A DNA stretch of 19,824 bases from JBOHER01 sp050701115 (lineage in GTDB: Bacteria > Actinomycetota > Actinomycetes > Mycobacteriales > Pseudonocardiaceae): positions 1 through 19,824 of the forward strand of contig JBOHER010000275.1 in assembly GCA_050701115.1 (NCBI GenBank), in the 5' to 3' direction. The position numbers were made by a program, and so were the translations under genes. Below are positions 1 to 7,189 of the stretch, one piece after another. Under the pieces are notes generated by a model. It worked only from the letters and a program-made list of their open reading frames with translations. It ran no database searches and was not told the DNA's origin. How positions within the stretch are numbered: position 1 is the stretch's first letter; the number at the start of each line of letters is the position of its first letter.

Positions 1-928
1 CGGGTCGTTCATCTTCGCCGGCCCGTCCGGTGTCGGTAAGACCGAGCTGTCCAAGGCGCTGGCGAACTTCCTGTTCGGCGACGACGACGCGCTCATCCAG
101 ATCGACATGGGCGAGTTCCACGACCGCTACACCGCATCCCGGCTCTTCGGTGCCCCTCCGGGTTACGTGGGATACGAGGAGGGCGGTCAGCTGACCGAGA
201 AGGTGCGCCGCAAGCCGTTCTCGGTGGTGCTGTTCGACGAGATCGAGAAGGCGCACCAGGAGATCTACAACACGCTGCTGCAGGTGTTGGAGGACGGGCG
301 GCTGACCGACGGTCAGGGTCGCACGGTCGACTTCAAGAACACGGTGCTGATCTTCACGTCGAACTTGGGCACGCAGGACATCTCCAAGTCGGTGAGCCTC
401 GGCTTCTCCTCCGGCGGCGAGGGCGAGGCCAAGTACGAGAAGATGAAGCAAAAGGTCAACGAGGAAGTGAAGAAGCATTTCCGACCCGAGTTCCTCAACC
501 GGATCGACGACACCATCGTCTTCCACCAGCTCACCAAGGATCAGATCATCGAGATGGTGGACCTGATGACCGCGCGCGTCGAGAAGCAGTTGAAGGCCAA
601 GGACATGGCCCTGGAGCTGACCGCGAGCGCCAAGGCGCTGCTCGCCAAGCGCGGTTTCGACCCCGTGCTGGGTGCTCGGCCGCTGCGTCGCACGATTCAG
701 CGGGAACTCGAGGACCAGCTGTCCGAGAAGATCCTGTTCGGCGAGATCGAGGCAGGCCAGATCGTCGTCGTGGACGTCGAGGGATGGGACGGCGAAGGCC
801 CCGACGACAAGGCGAAGTTCACCTTCCGGGGCGAACGCAGGCCCGCTGTCGTGCCGGACGCTCCGCCAGTAGGCATCGCGGCGGCCACCGGGAGTGAGTC
901 CACCACCAGCGAGACTGAGTCCGAGTAA
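1..928 (+). CDS. clpC: ATP-dependent Clp protease ATPase subunit ClpC, C-terminal part (partial)
   Basis: The reading frame is open from base 2 and encodes the last 308 residues of a ClpC-type AAA+ unfoldase. ClpC feeds substrates into the ClpP protease in the cytoplasm. The part seen is the second AAA+ module. It has a Walker A (GPSGVGKT, fragment residues 7-14), a pore loop (GYVGYE), a Walker B (VVLFDEIEKAH), a sensor-1 Asn (FTSNLG), an arginine-finger region (RPEFLNRID) and sensor 2 (GARPLRR). A short acidic Ser/Thr/Glu-rich tail follows, as is common for actinobacterial ClpC. The start codon, N-domain, first AAA+ module and middle domain lie outside the window. Family assignment is secure. 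ClpC is preferred to ClpB because of the nearby MhuD/MutY synteny, which matches mycobacterial clpC1. Confidence 0.95.
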   Translation, partial: GSFIFAGPSGVGKTELSKALANFLFGDDDALIQIDMGEFHDRYTASRLFGAPPGYVGYEEGGQLTEKVRRKPFSVVLFDEIEKAHQEIYNTLLQVLEDGRLTDGQGRTVDFKNTVLIFTSNLGTQDISKSVSLGFSSGGEGEAKYEKMKQKVNEEVKKHFRPEFLNRIDDTIVFHQLTKDQIIEMVDLMTARVEKQLKAKDMALELTASAKALLAKRGFDPVLGARPLRRTIQRELEDQLSEKILFGEIEAGQIVVVDVEGWDGEGPDDKAKFTFRGERRPAVVPDAPPVGIAAATGSESTTSETESE

Positions 929-936
929 ACCGGCAA

Positions 937-978
937 GTGCAACGGGGCCCGGGGTGCATCCCTGGGGCCCCGTTGCAC
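937..978. terminator. Strong bidirectional hairpin between clpC and mhuD
   Basis: A perfect 14-bp inverted repeat (GTGCAACGGGGCCC at 937-950, complement at 965-978) is separated by 14 nt that can add a few more pairs. It lies 9 nt after the clpC stop and 8 nt before the stop of the convergent mhuD. No clear U-tract follows on either strand, which is common for actinobacterial terminators. A role for both transcripts is inferred from position. Confidence 0.8.
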
Positions 979-985
979 GTTGACG

Positions 986-1300
986 CTATTCGGCGGCCTT
1001 TGGGTCGGCGTGCAGGACTACCTCGAACTCCAGCAAGCTGGCGCCGCTGGCTACCGGTTTGCGGGCTTCTCCTGCGTGGGCGGCCTTGGCGCCGCCACTC
1101 GCCCAGTTCTGGAAGTCTTCTTCGGTTTCCCATTTGGTGTAGACGAAGTACCGATCCTCGCCCGCGACCGGCCTGAGCAGCTCGAAGCCGAGGAACCCCG
1201 GGGAGGAATCGACCGTGCCAGCACGGGCGGCGAACCGCTTCTCCAACTCGGGCCCCGCACCCTCGGGAATCTCGATCGCATTGATCTTCACAACAGCCAT
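986..1300 (-). CDS. mhuD: MhuD-type haem-degrading monooxygenase (ABM-fold)
   Basis: A 104-residue protein of the antibiotic-biosynthesis-monooxygenase fold. It closely resembles M. tuberculosis MhuD (Rv3592), a cytoplasmic dimer that oxidatively opens haem and releases iron. The residues known to matter in MhuD are at the same positions: Asn7 in VVKINAIE, Trp66 in FQNWA, and the haem-ligand His75 in AAHAG. The central SPGFLGFELLRPV stretch is also typical. The ATG is at 1300, 40 nt downstream of the M1 peptidase stop on the same strand, so the two may be co-transcribed. The upstream Shine-Dalgarno is weak. The location beside clpC is as in mycobacteria. Haem as substrate is inferred from the conserved residues. 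Confidence 0.9.
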   Translation of the reverse strand: MAVVKINAIEIPEGAGPELEKRFAARAGTVDSSPGFLGFELLRPVAGEDRYFVYTKWETEEDFQNWASGGAKAAHAGEARKPVASGASLLEFEVVLHADPKAAE

Positions 1301-1340
1301 AGGCTCAGGGTATCCGCATCACCCGGCAAATGGACGTAGC

Positions 1341-2765
1341 TCAGCGGCGCAACGGGCCCGGATAGAGGTGCTCGTCAGGCGGAATCCCTACCCCACGGAA
1401 CCATGCGTCGAAGAACGCACCCAGATCACGCTCGGTCCGAGCCTGGACGAACCGCTCGAGCTCGGGCCAGGACGCATTGCTGTGCTGGTGCGCGGCCGGC
1501 CACGCGCGCAGTACCTCGTCGAACACCGCTTCGCCGACCTTCTTGCGCAGCGCGTGCATGGCCAGCAGGCCCTTGCTGTACAGCCCGGCGAACTCCTCAC
1601 CGGCACCCATCTCGTGCAGCTTCGTCGCCCAGATCGTCTCCATGGTCCGGATCTGGTGGATCACCGTGCGGTAGTGCTCGTCGAGGTTGACGCCCTCCTG
1701 GTCCTCGATCCACAGCCACTGGGCGTAGCTGGCGAAGCATTCACTCAGGCACAGATCCGACCAGGACCTGATGGACACCGAGTTGCCGAACCACTGGTGC
1801 GCGTATTCGTGCACGAGCACGTGCTCCTCGGCCCATGACGCGTAGGTGGGGCGGCCCTGCGTCTCGAGGGCGAACGGAATCGCCTCGTTCAGGTAGATCC
1901 CGCCCGCCGCCGTCTGCGGGTACGGACCGAACTTGTCCACCATGAACTCGATGACCTCGGGCAGCCTGGCCTCCACCGAACGCTTGTCCTCGGCGCCGGG
2001 AGCGTAGGCGCTGACCACCGGGGTGCCATCGGGCAATCGCGATCGGTCGATGGTGAACTTGTCGATCGCCACCGTGGTGAGGTAGCTGGCGACCGGGTTG
2101 GTGTCGAACCAGGTGTAGGTGGTCCAGCCGTCCGTGGTGCTGCGGGGACCCTCGGTGCCGCCTGCGACGACGGTCCATTCCTCCGGCACCCGCGCGGTGA
2201 GCCGGAAGGTCGCCTTGTCCCGTGGGGTGTCGTTGACCGGGTACCAGAACGACGCCGAGTGCGGCTCGCCGAGGACGAAGGCCCCACCCGACGACGTGTA
2301 CTGCCAGCCTTGCTTTTCCACCAGCGGCCTGCGGGTGTGCGCCGGTGTCCCCGCGTAGCGCACCCGCACGGTGAACTCGGTGTCCTTGGCGATCGGGTCG
2401 GCCGGGGTGATCACCAGCTCGAACTCCGGCTCTCGAGTGAACGTTGCCTGCCTGCCGTTCACCTCCACCGCGCTGACCCGCAGCCTGCGGAGATCCAGAT
2501 TGAATCGGCTGAGGTTCCTGGTCGCCCGGGCCGTCATGGTGCTGTCGCCGTCGAGGTGCTTGCGCTGGGGGTGGTAGCTGATCGAGACGTGGTAGTCGAG
2601 CGCGTCGTACCCGCCGTTGCCGTCCTTCGGGTAGTACGGGTCGCCTGCCCCCGGCTCACCCGGCGTGGCGTCGAGCACAGACAGTCGAGGGCTGGCGGGC
2701 AGGTAGCCGATTAGGGTGCAGAGGATGCCGACCAGCAGCATTGTTCCGGCTCGTCGGCTGCGCAT
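1341..2765 (-). CDS. Secreted M1-family zinc metallopeptidase (aminopeptidase)
   Basis: A 474-residue protein with the gluzincin signature. HEYAH (His319, Glu320, His323) and Glu342, 18 residues later, form the zinc site, and Tyr396 in LYSKG is the likely catalytic tyrosine. The GxMEN exopeptidase motif is diverged (FALETQ, about 299-303). The first ~27 residues are a signal peptide: basic MRSRRAG, then a hydrophobic core ending in PASP. This suggests secretion or membrane anchoring. It lacks the large C-terminal ERAP1-like domain, so it is a short M1 enzyme. I place the start at ATG 2765 because the signal peptide follows directly; an in-frame start at 2816 would add 17 residues before it and overlap the divergent gene. 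No Shine-Dalgarno is seen, so translation may be leaderless. mhuD follows on the same strand. Confidence 0.9.
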   Translation of the reverse strand: MRSRRAGTMLLVGILCTLIGYLPASPRLSVLDATPGEPGAGDPYYPKDGNGGYDALDYHVSISYHPQRKHLDGDSTMTARATRNLSRFNLDLRRLRVSAVEVNGRQATFTREPEFELVITPADPIAKDTEFTVRVRYAGTPAHTRRPLVEKQGWQYTSSGGAFVLGEPHSASFWYPVNDTPRDKATFRLTARVPEEWTVVAGGTEGPRSTTDGWTTYTWFDTNPVASYLTTVAIDKFTIDRSRLPDGTPVVSAYAPGAEDKRSVEARLPEVIEFMVDKFGPYPQTAAGGIYLNEAIPFALETQGRPTYASWAEEHVLVHEYAHQWFGNSVSIRSWSDLCLSECFASYAQWLWIEDQEGVNLDEHYRTVIHQIRTMETIWATKLHEMGAGEEFAGLYSKGLLAMHALRKKVGEAVFDEVLRAWPAAHQHSNASWPELERFVQARTERDLGAFFDAWFRGVGIPPDEHLYPGPLRR

Positions 2766-2778
2766 AGAAGGAGCGTAG

Positions 2779-3546
2779 GTGAACCACCGTGAGGACGTCG
2801 TTGACTTCGGTGGCACCGGCCAGCCGATCGTGCTGTTGCACGGCTTGATGGGTCGCGCCCGTACGTGGTGGTCGGTGTCGCAATGGTTGACCCGCTACGG
2901 CCACGTGGTCGGCCTGGACGCACGCGCGCATGGCCGCAGCCCACACCGGGGGCGGGCGGTCACCGAGGAGTTCGCCGACGACGTCGCCACCCTGATCAGA
3001 CAGCTCGACGCTGGACCCGCGGTCGTGATCGGGCATTCGATGGGCGGACTGCATGCCTGGACGGCGGCCGCGCGGCACCCTGATCTGCTGCGCGCCGTGG
3101 TGGTCGAGGACATGGCAGCCGACCAGCGCGGCGGAACCGTTGAGGTGTGGCGGGGCTACTTCGACTCCTGGCCGGTGCCGTTCCAATCACTCGCCCAGGT
3201 GCGACAGTTCTTCGACCCCTACGGCGACTACTTCGTCGAATGCATGGAGGAACGAGCCGACGGCTATCACCTGATCGCCGACATGGAGGTCCTCTACGAC
3301 ATCGCCCAGGAATGGGGCGATCGCGAGTACTGGTCCTATGTGGACGAAGTGCGGTGCCCGGTACTGGTCGTCGAAGCGGGAATCACGATGATGCCACCCG
3401 GTCAGCAGGCCGAGATCGCCGCGCGGGTACCGGGCGGGGGCACGCACGTGCGGATCGAGGGGGCCGGTCACGTGGTGCACGACGACGCGCCGGAGGCGTA
3501 CCGAGGAGCGGTCGAGGCGTTCCTTTCTCGCGTGCTCGGGCGCTAG
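2779..3546 (+). CDS. Alpha/beta-fold hydrolase
   Basis: A 255-residue soluble alpha/beta hydrolase. Visible elements are the oxyanion-loop motif HGLMG (21-25), the nucleophile elbow GHSMGG with Ser87, and the catalytic His231 in GAGHVVHDD. The acid residue is not clear-cut; the region after VLVVEAG (about 194-201) is the expected place. The substrate cannot be told from sequence. GTG 2779 is preferred because AGAAGGAG at 2766-2773 sits 5 nt upstream. The gene diverges from the M1 peptidase with starts 13 bp apart. Position and size match Rv3591c of M. tuberculosis, a hydrolase next to mhuD. It ends 24 nt before a hairpin/repeat that marks the edge of the accessory island. Confidence 0.88.
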   Translation: MNHREDVVDFGGTGQPIVLLHGLMGRARTWWSVSQWLTRYGHVVGLDARAHGRSPHRGRAVTEEFADDVATLIRQLDAGPAVVIGHSMGGLHAWTAAARHPDLLRAVVVEDMAADQRGGTVEVWRGYFDSWPVPFQSLAQVRQFFDPYGDYFVECMEERADGYHLIADMEVLYDIAQEWGDREYWSYVDEVRCPVLVVEAGITMMPPGQQAEIAARVPGGGTHVRIEGAGHVVHDDAPEAYRGAVEAFLSRVLGR

Positions 3547-3570
3547 CCGATCCGCGCGCATCGAATGGCC

Positions 3571-3590
3571 CAGTGCGTTGAGTGCACTGA
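3571..3590. repeat. Palindromic repeat copy 1 (island left edge, also terminator-like)
   Basis: CAGTGCGTTGAGTGCACTGA contains arms CAGTGC/GCACTG around a 7-nt loop. It lies between the convergent hydrolase and phosphotransferase genes, so it can act as a terminator hairpin. A 19/20-identical copy in the same orientation lies at 8557-8576. Together they bracket the segment that looks acquired. Confidence 0.75.
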
Positions 3591-3608
3591 ATAGGAACCC
3601 GCAATTGG

Positions 3609-4414
3609 TTACAGTCCGTTCGCCGGGCAAGTGCCGTGAGTGCTGAGTCGGTGTTGTGCGCACTGGCGGGCCGCTTGCGTGGCTGTTTCGCGGGCGGGCA
3701 GCGGCCGGGCGTGGCGGAGATACTCCCACATGCCGTAGACCTCGACTGCGAACGCAGTCAGTGCTGCCGGTGACGCGTCGGCCCAGGCTTCGATTGATCT
3801 GGCCCACTGTTCGGCGTGCTCGGGGGTGTTCCCGGCTTCGATCATCCGGATGACGAGGTAGGCGGGGTCGGCCCAGTCGGCACCGATGTGCGCCCACGCC
3901 CAGTCGACGGGCCGGGCGGTGTCGGCGATGAGGAGGTTGAGCGAATGTAGGTCGGTGTGCAGCAGGGTGTCACCGGACACCTGGTCGATGGCGCGGGATT
4001 CAACCTGGGCGAAGGTGTCGAGGTTCGTGCGTGCCCAGGGGTCCAGTCCGGCGGGCGGATCGTCGCGGAGTCGTCGCCACGCGGACATGCGCGCCATCTT
4101 CTCGCCCAGCGTGGGAAGGCCATCGACTGGTGAGGGTGTCAGCTCGCGCGTGAGCTCGGAGACAGTGTGTGCGATCAGCGGGAGATGGTCCGAGCCTGGT
4201 GAGAGGTTGGCGTGCCGCCCGGCGACGTGCTCGAAACCGAGCAGCAGCCAACCACTTTTCTCGATCTGCCAGAGCAGGCGGGGCGCTAGGACGGGAAGCC
4301 ATGGCGCGATCCGGGCTTCGATGCGGTGCTGCCGAGCCTGAGGGTTGTCCGCGCGCGTGCCTTTGGCGAACACCCTCGCCCCGGACGCCAAATGCAGGGC
4401 GGCGGCGAAATCGG
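3609..4414 (-). pseudogene. Aminoglycoside-phosphotransferase-fold protein, 5'-truncated
   Basis: This encodes an APH/choline-kinase-like protein. It keeps Lys10 in VFAKG (counting from a possible TTG at 4391), the paired Glu25 in EARIAPWL, the catalytic loop HTDLHSLN (Asp147, Asn152) and the metal-binding Asp163 in VDWAW. Related proteins have about 40 more residues at the N-terminus forming the first strands and nucleotide loop. Here the homology begins abruptly at codons reading SADFAAALHLASGARVF near 4418. There the frame meets the 3' end of the upstream gene in another frame, with a TGA just above. Only a TTG at 4391 could start it, leaving 260 residues without the N-lobe start. I read this as a deletion scar and a probable pseudogene. 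The substrate is unknown; antibiotic resistance should not be assumed. Confidence 0.7.
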
Positions 4415-4836
4415 CACTTGTTGCACTTGCCGGTCAGCGAGGGCCACAGCTCGTCGTCCACCACGAATCCAGCGTCCTTGATGGCCTCCACGGTACGCAC
4501 CAGGCGCTTCCGGGCCTCACGCCCGTGTGCGGCTGGATCGTCTGCGTCGGTGGGTACATGGTGAATGAACCGCCCGGCCACTGCCGTGCAGAACTTGGCG
4601 TAGTCGCGAGTGTGCAGGATGAAGGCGTGCCAGCCGGTGTCCACCTCATCGCTCGGTGACAGCGGCTGCGCCGTCGTGGCGCACGCGCCGAGGAATGCCA
4701 GCGCCTGGTCCATGATCTGCTCGGCGCGAGGTGGGGCGATGCCTTCCTCGGCTACGATGCGGCCAGTCAGCCGGTCGAATAGGGCGGGCGCGACCAACGA
4801 TCGGCCCGTCCGGGGTTCAGCGAGAATGGCGGTCAC
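4414..4836 (-). CDS. DUF1399/glycine-rich-domain-like protein, C-terminally truncated
   Basis: GTG 4836 has a GGAGGA ribosome site just upstream. The first ~141 residues form a compact domain with the conserved motif VDTGWHAFILHT (65-76) followed by DYAKFC, and a CNKC pair (Cys138, Cys141). This resembles actinobacterial glycine-rich-domain (DUF1399-like) proteins, which as I recall end a few residues later in a second Cys/His cluster. Here the frame instead runs on through the downstream phosphotransferase gene in the wrong frame, to a stop at 4000. That would give a 278-residue product with an Arg/Ala-rich nonsense tail. Only the homologous part is given. The function of the family is not established. 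It probably belongs to the operon running left from about 6008 and may be non-functional. Confidence 0.65.
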
Positions 4837-4990
4837 GATTCCTCCAAGTAGTCAGCTTGTTCAGGTTGTGTAGGTCGTTCGGCCCCGGCCCATGGGTGTC
4901 GAGCGCGGCGGGCTGCCGGACCGCGACAAGGGAGCGCTGAGCACGCGTCAGATTCGGACATGAAACTGTGGGAGATCGGGCGCGGCTAGC

Positions 4991-5266
4991 TCACTTCACG
5001 GGCATCCCTCCTTCCGTTCGCGCGGCGGGCGGGAGGCCGGATCGTCGTGGCCGCCAGATGTTGGCCAGTTCGTTGCGCGGGATGCGGGCGACTTCGGTGC
5101 GGTCCGCGCTGCGCAGGTGCGCGATGTCGATGTAGTCGCCGAGGAACTTCATTAGCACCAATACCAGCGGGCGATCAACAGGGCCGACGACGTGTGTGGT
5201 GAACCCGTTGCGGCTGGCCCGGCGCAACAGTTCGTCCACCTCCGGTGGGTCGATCGTTGGCCTCAC
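4991..5266 (-). CDS. Small hypothetical protein (91 aa)
   Basis: I do not recognise a family. The protein looks soluble, with an acidic N-terminal helix (PPEVDELLRRAS), a beta-like centre (RPLVLVLMKFLGDYIDIAHL) and a basic C-terminus. Coding is supported by the GTG start at 5266 with GAGGAG six nt upstream. A 4-nt GTGA overlap with the stop of the preceding gene indicates translational coupling. About 150 nt without a recognisable gene separate it from the DUF1399-like gene. It is probably part of the leftward operon with the two upstream small genes. Confidence 0.65.
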   Translation of the reverse strand: MRPTIDPPEVDELLRRASRNGFTTHVVGPVDRPLVLVLMKFLGDYIDIAHLRSADRTEVARIPRNELANIWRPRRSGLPPAARTEGGMPVK

Positions 5267-5589
5267 CTAACGCTCCTCGGGTTGGGGCTGGGCCGCCATC
5301 GCGAGCCCGCTGAGACTGGCGGCAGCGGTGCGGTCGTCCAGGCCGCCGCTTGCCGCGCGGTGCGGCGCTCGCGCGCGATCAGTTCGGTGACCGGCACCAA
5401 CTCGCGGTCCCGGCGGTCGGGGTCGTGGTAGCCGGTGTCCAGCTCCGGCGGTGGCGGGACGACGCGGCCGTCGATCACCAGCCCCTCGCGGGCCGCTCGT
5501 TCGTCCTTGCGCTGGGCTTCCCGCCGAGCGAGCAGCACGAGCACCGCCAAGGCAAGGGCGGAGGAGATGATCACTGCCATGGCGCACAT
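5263..5589 (-). CDS. Small membrane-anchored hypothetical protein
   Basis: About 108 residues. It starts with a single hydrophobic segment (AVIISSALALAVLVLLA, about residues 4-20), followed by a charged stretch (RREAQRKDERAAREG) and a Pro/Arg-rich region. This predicts one N-terminal membrane helix with a cytoplasmic tail. I do not recognise the family. ATG 5589 overlaps the upstream stop as TGATG; a GTG at 5592 is an alternative with a GTGA overlap. The downstream stop overlaps the next start by 4 nt. These overlaps make an operon very likely. The role is unknown. Confidence 0.65.
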   Translation of the reverse strand: MCAMAVIISSALALAVLVLLARREAQRKDERAAREGLVIDGRVVPPPPELDTGYHDPDRRDRELVPVTELIARERRTARQAAAWTTAPLPPVSAGSRWRPSPNPRSVR

Positions 5590-6008
5590 CACCCGTCGCC
5601 CCGGTCGCGGCTGGTGACCCGAGTGCCGGACAGCCCTACTCGGGCGACCAGGCTGGCGGGAATGCGGTACCTCGGCACGGTGCGTTCTCCCGGCCAGCGC
5701 AGGATCGGCCGGTCGGGGTCAACCTGAGGCCACAGCGTGTGCGTCAGCACGACGACGGGGGCGCGGTACACGGTGCGGGTCGGTGGGGCCGCCAGCCATG
5801 CGCCTGGGCCCACCGGCTCGATCACGGTGGGCCGCGCGCCCTCCGGCGGCAGCACCGATTGGCCGAGCCCTGTCAGGAAGTAGCCGCGACCCTGATACGG
5901 CCGCAAGATCACCCTGCGTTCGGCGTCGGAGCCCCGCCGCTGGACGGACCCGGTCGCTCCGCCCGGGAGCATCGGGACGGGTGCCGGCGGGATGTCGCTT
6001 GATCGCAT
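5589..6008 (-). CDS. Hypothetical protein, first gene of the leftward operon
   Basis: About 139 residues from ATG 6008. The frame is open to 6104, but the stretch upstream of 6008 falls in the divergent promoter region. The N-terminus is Pro/Gly-rich and probably disordered. The centre (GRGYFLTGLGQSVLPPEG, then GPGAWLAAPPTRTVYRAPVV) looks like a small folded beta-rich domain. I do not recognise it. No Shine-Dalgarno is visible before 6008, so translation may be leaderless or start elsewhere. It is coupled to the membrane protein downstream by a TGATG overlap, and it diverges from the frameshifted regulator with the palindrome at 6067-6081 between them. Confidence 0.6.
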   Translation of the reverse strand: MRSSDIPPAPVPMLPGGATGSVQRRGSDAERRVILRPYQGRGYFLTGLGQSVLPPEGARPTVIEPVGPGAWLAAPPTRTVYRAPVVVLTHTLWPQVDPDRPILRWPGERTVPRYRIPASLVARVGLSGTRVTSRDRGDG

Positions 6009-6066
6009 GGAGGTAACGAAACCGCAGTTCAGAGCGCCAGGACACCCCAACCAGCCGTGATCTTGT

Positions 6067-6081
6067 GGGACAATATGTCCC
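6067..6081. promoter_or_regulatory. Perfect 15-bp palindrome, candidate operator
   Basis: GGGACA-ATA-TGTCCC has perfect 6-bp arms around 3 nt, lying 59 bp from the leftward operon start and 71 bp from the regulator start. That location is typical of an operator controlling both directions. Binding by the adjacent HTH protein is an inference. Confidence 0.6.
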
Positions 6082-6151
6082 TGTTTAACCGGGATAACCT
6101 GCACGGGTCAGGAACGGGCTACGGTTCGCCTCAGCAGGAAGGGAAATGACC

Positions 6152-7189
6152 ATGCCGACGGTGACACGAAGTGTCCGGCAGGAGCAACGGCAGCTTGCCG
6201 CGCGGCTCCGAGCCGAGCACAAGACGTGGCCGGAGGTCGCGGCAGTGTTCTGCGAACGCTATGGCGTGAACGTCCGCGCGGCGCTGCGGATGGCGCGGGA
6301 CTGGAGCCAACGCGACACCGCCGACGAGTGGAACAATCGCTGGCCCGATGACCCCAAGACGTTCAAGAACTTCTCGTACTGGGAGCTGTGGCCCGGCCCG
6401 ACCGGGCACGCGCCCTCCCTGGAGGTGCTGGGACGCCTGGCGGCACTGTACGAGTGCAGCATCGCCGACCTGGTCAGCGACTGCGCCGACTTCCGACCGA
6501 ACGACCCGGCCTACCGGGACGGGCGACAACTGGCTGCCTTGCCCGGCGTTATCCAACCGGACGCGAAAGAGCACGATCTCCACGAACTCATCACGCGATT
6601 GGAGCTGATCGACGTACGAACTTGCCCGGCTGACCTCAACGTGGTCGCAGCGCTTGGGCGCGGCGACCAGCCGCCGCGCGCTGCTGCTAAAGCTCAGCGC
6701 CGGGCTGTCACTGGCGGCGGCCTCCCCGGCGCTAGCCGACGACACCCCCAGCGACAGCCCAACCGCCCTGCCCGCCAGCCAGGGTGAGGACTTCGCGGGC
6801 ATCTGGCACAGCCGCTACGTCTACCCCAGCACCGGCCGCAAGGACGACTTCGTCGGCGAGCACTACCTCGTGGCCCGCCAGCACGGCAACCGACTGATTG
6901 GCCAGAGCCTGCCGCACACCACCGGATCCCAGCTACGGATCGAACTCGCGCTGGAGTCACCGGTCGCGACCGGAGCTGGCGCGAAACGACCTCGCCGCAC
7001 GGCTACTACAAGGGCGCGACCTACCACGGGACCCTGCAACTCGTAGTCGACCCCAGCGGGCGGCACATGCGCGGCATGTGGCTCGGGTTCGGCCGCGACT
7101 TCACCATCAACAGCGGCGAGTGGACCCTGGCCTGGCAGGACGGCTCTACCGCGAAGTCCGTGCAGCGCCGCTATCACGAGAGGGTCTAG
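6152..7189 (+). pseudogene. HTH regulator with internal Tat-like segment, two frameshifts
   Basis: Read across two frameshifts, this is one ~345-residue protein. The N-terminal part (HTWPEVAAVF-type helices, then FKNFSYWELWPG and SLEVLGRLAALYECSIADLVSD) is like actinobacterial XRE-type regulators. The middle has SRRALLLKLSAGLSLAAASPALA, which resembles a Tat signal or membrane segment. The C-terminal domain reads FAGIWHSRYVYPS, YYKGATYHGTLQLVVDPSGR and WLGFGRDFTINSGEW. Frame 2 breaks near 6614 (one base gained or two lost). Frame 0 breaks near 6973 (one base lost), and the original frame then runs to TAG 7187-7189. ATG 6152 is 8 nt after AGGAAGGG; ATG 6146 is too close. It is divergent from the small-protein operon, which it probably regulated. 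Sequencing error cannot be excluded. Confidence 0.7.

Noticed and set aside
1332..1362. tRNA-like string GGACGTAGCTCAGCGGCGCAA
   Set aside because: It resembles a tRNA 5' half, but no matching acceptor, anticodon or T-arm follows. The bases are the 3' end of the M1 peptidase gene on the other strand.
4000..4413. C-terminal half of the 278-residue open frame from 4836
   Set aside because: The composition is Arg/Ala/Pro-rich and the kinase-fold motifs are in the other frame, so this tail is a read-through artefact of the deletion junction.
3609..4414. Antibiotic-resistance gene call for the phosphotransferase-fold protein
   Set aside because: The fold covers many kinases with other substrates, the 5' part is missing, and there is no resistance context.
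6131..6802. Long minus-strand open frame opposite the regulator
   Set aside because: It is a shadow of the plus-strand regulator, whose motifs are clear; no family resemblance on the minus strand.
6600..6980. Programmed frameshifting in the regulator
   Set aside because: There is no slippery heptamer or downstream structure at either shift, and two independent shifts fit decay or error better.
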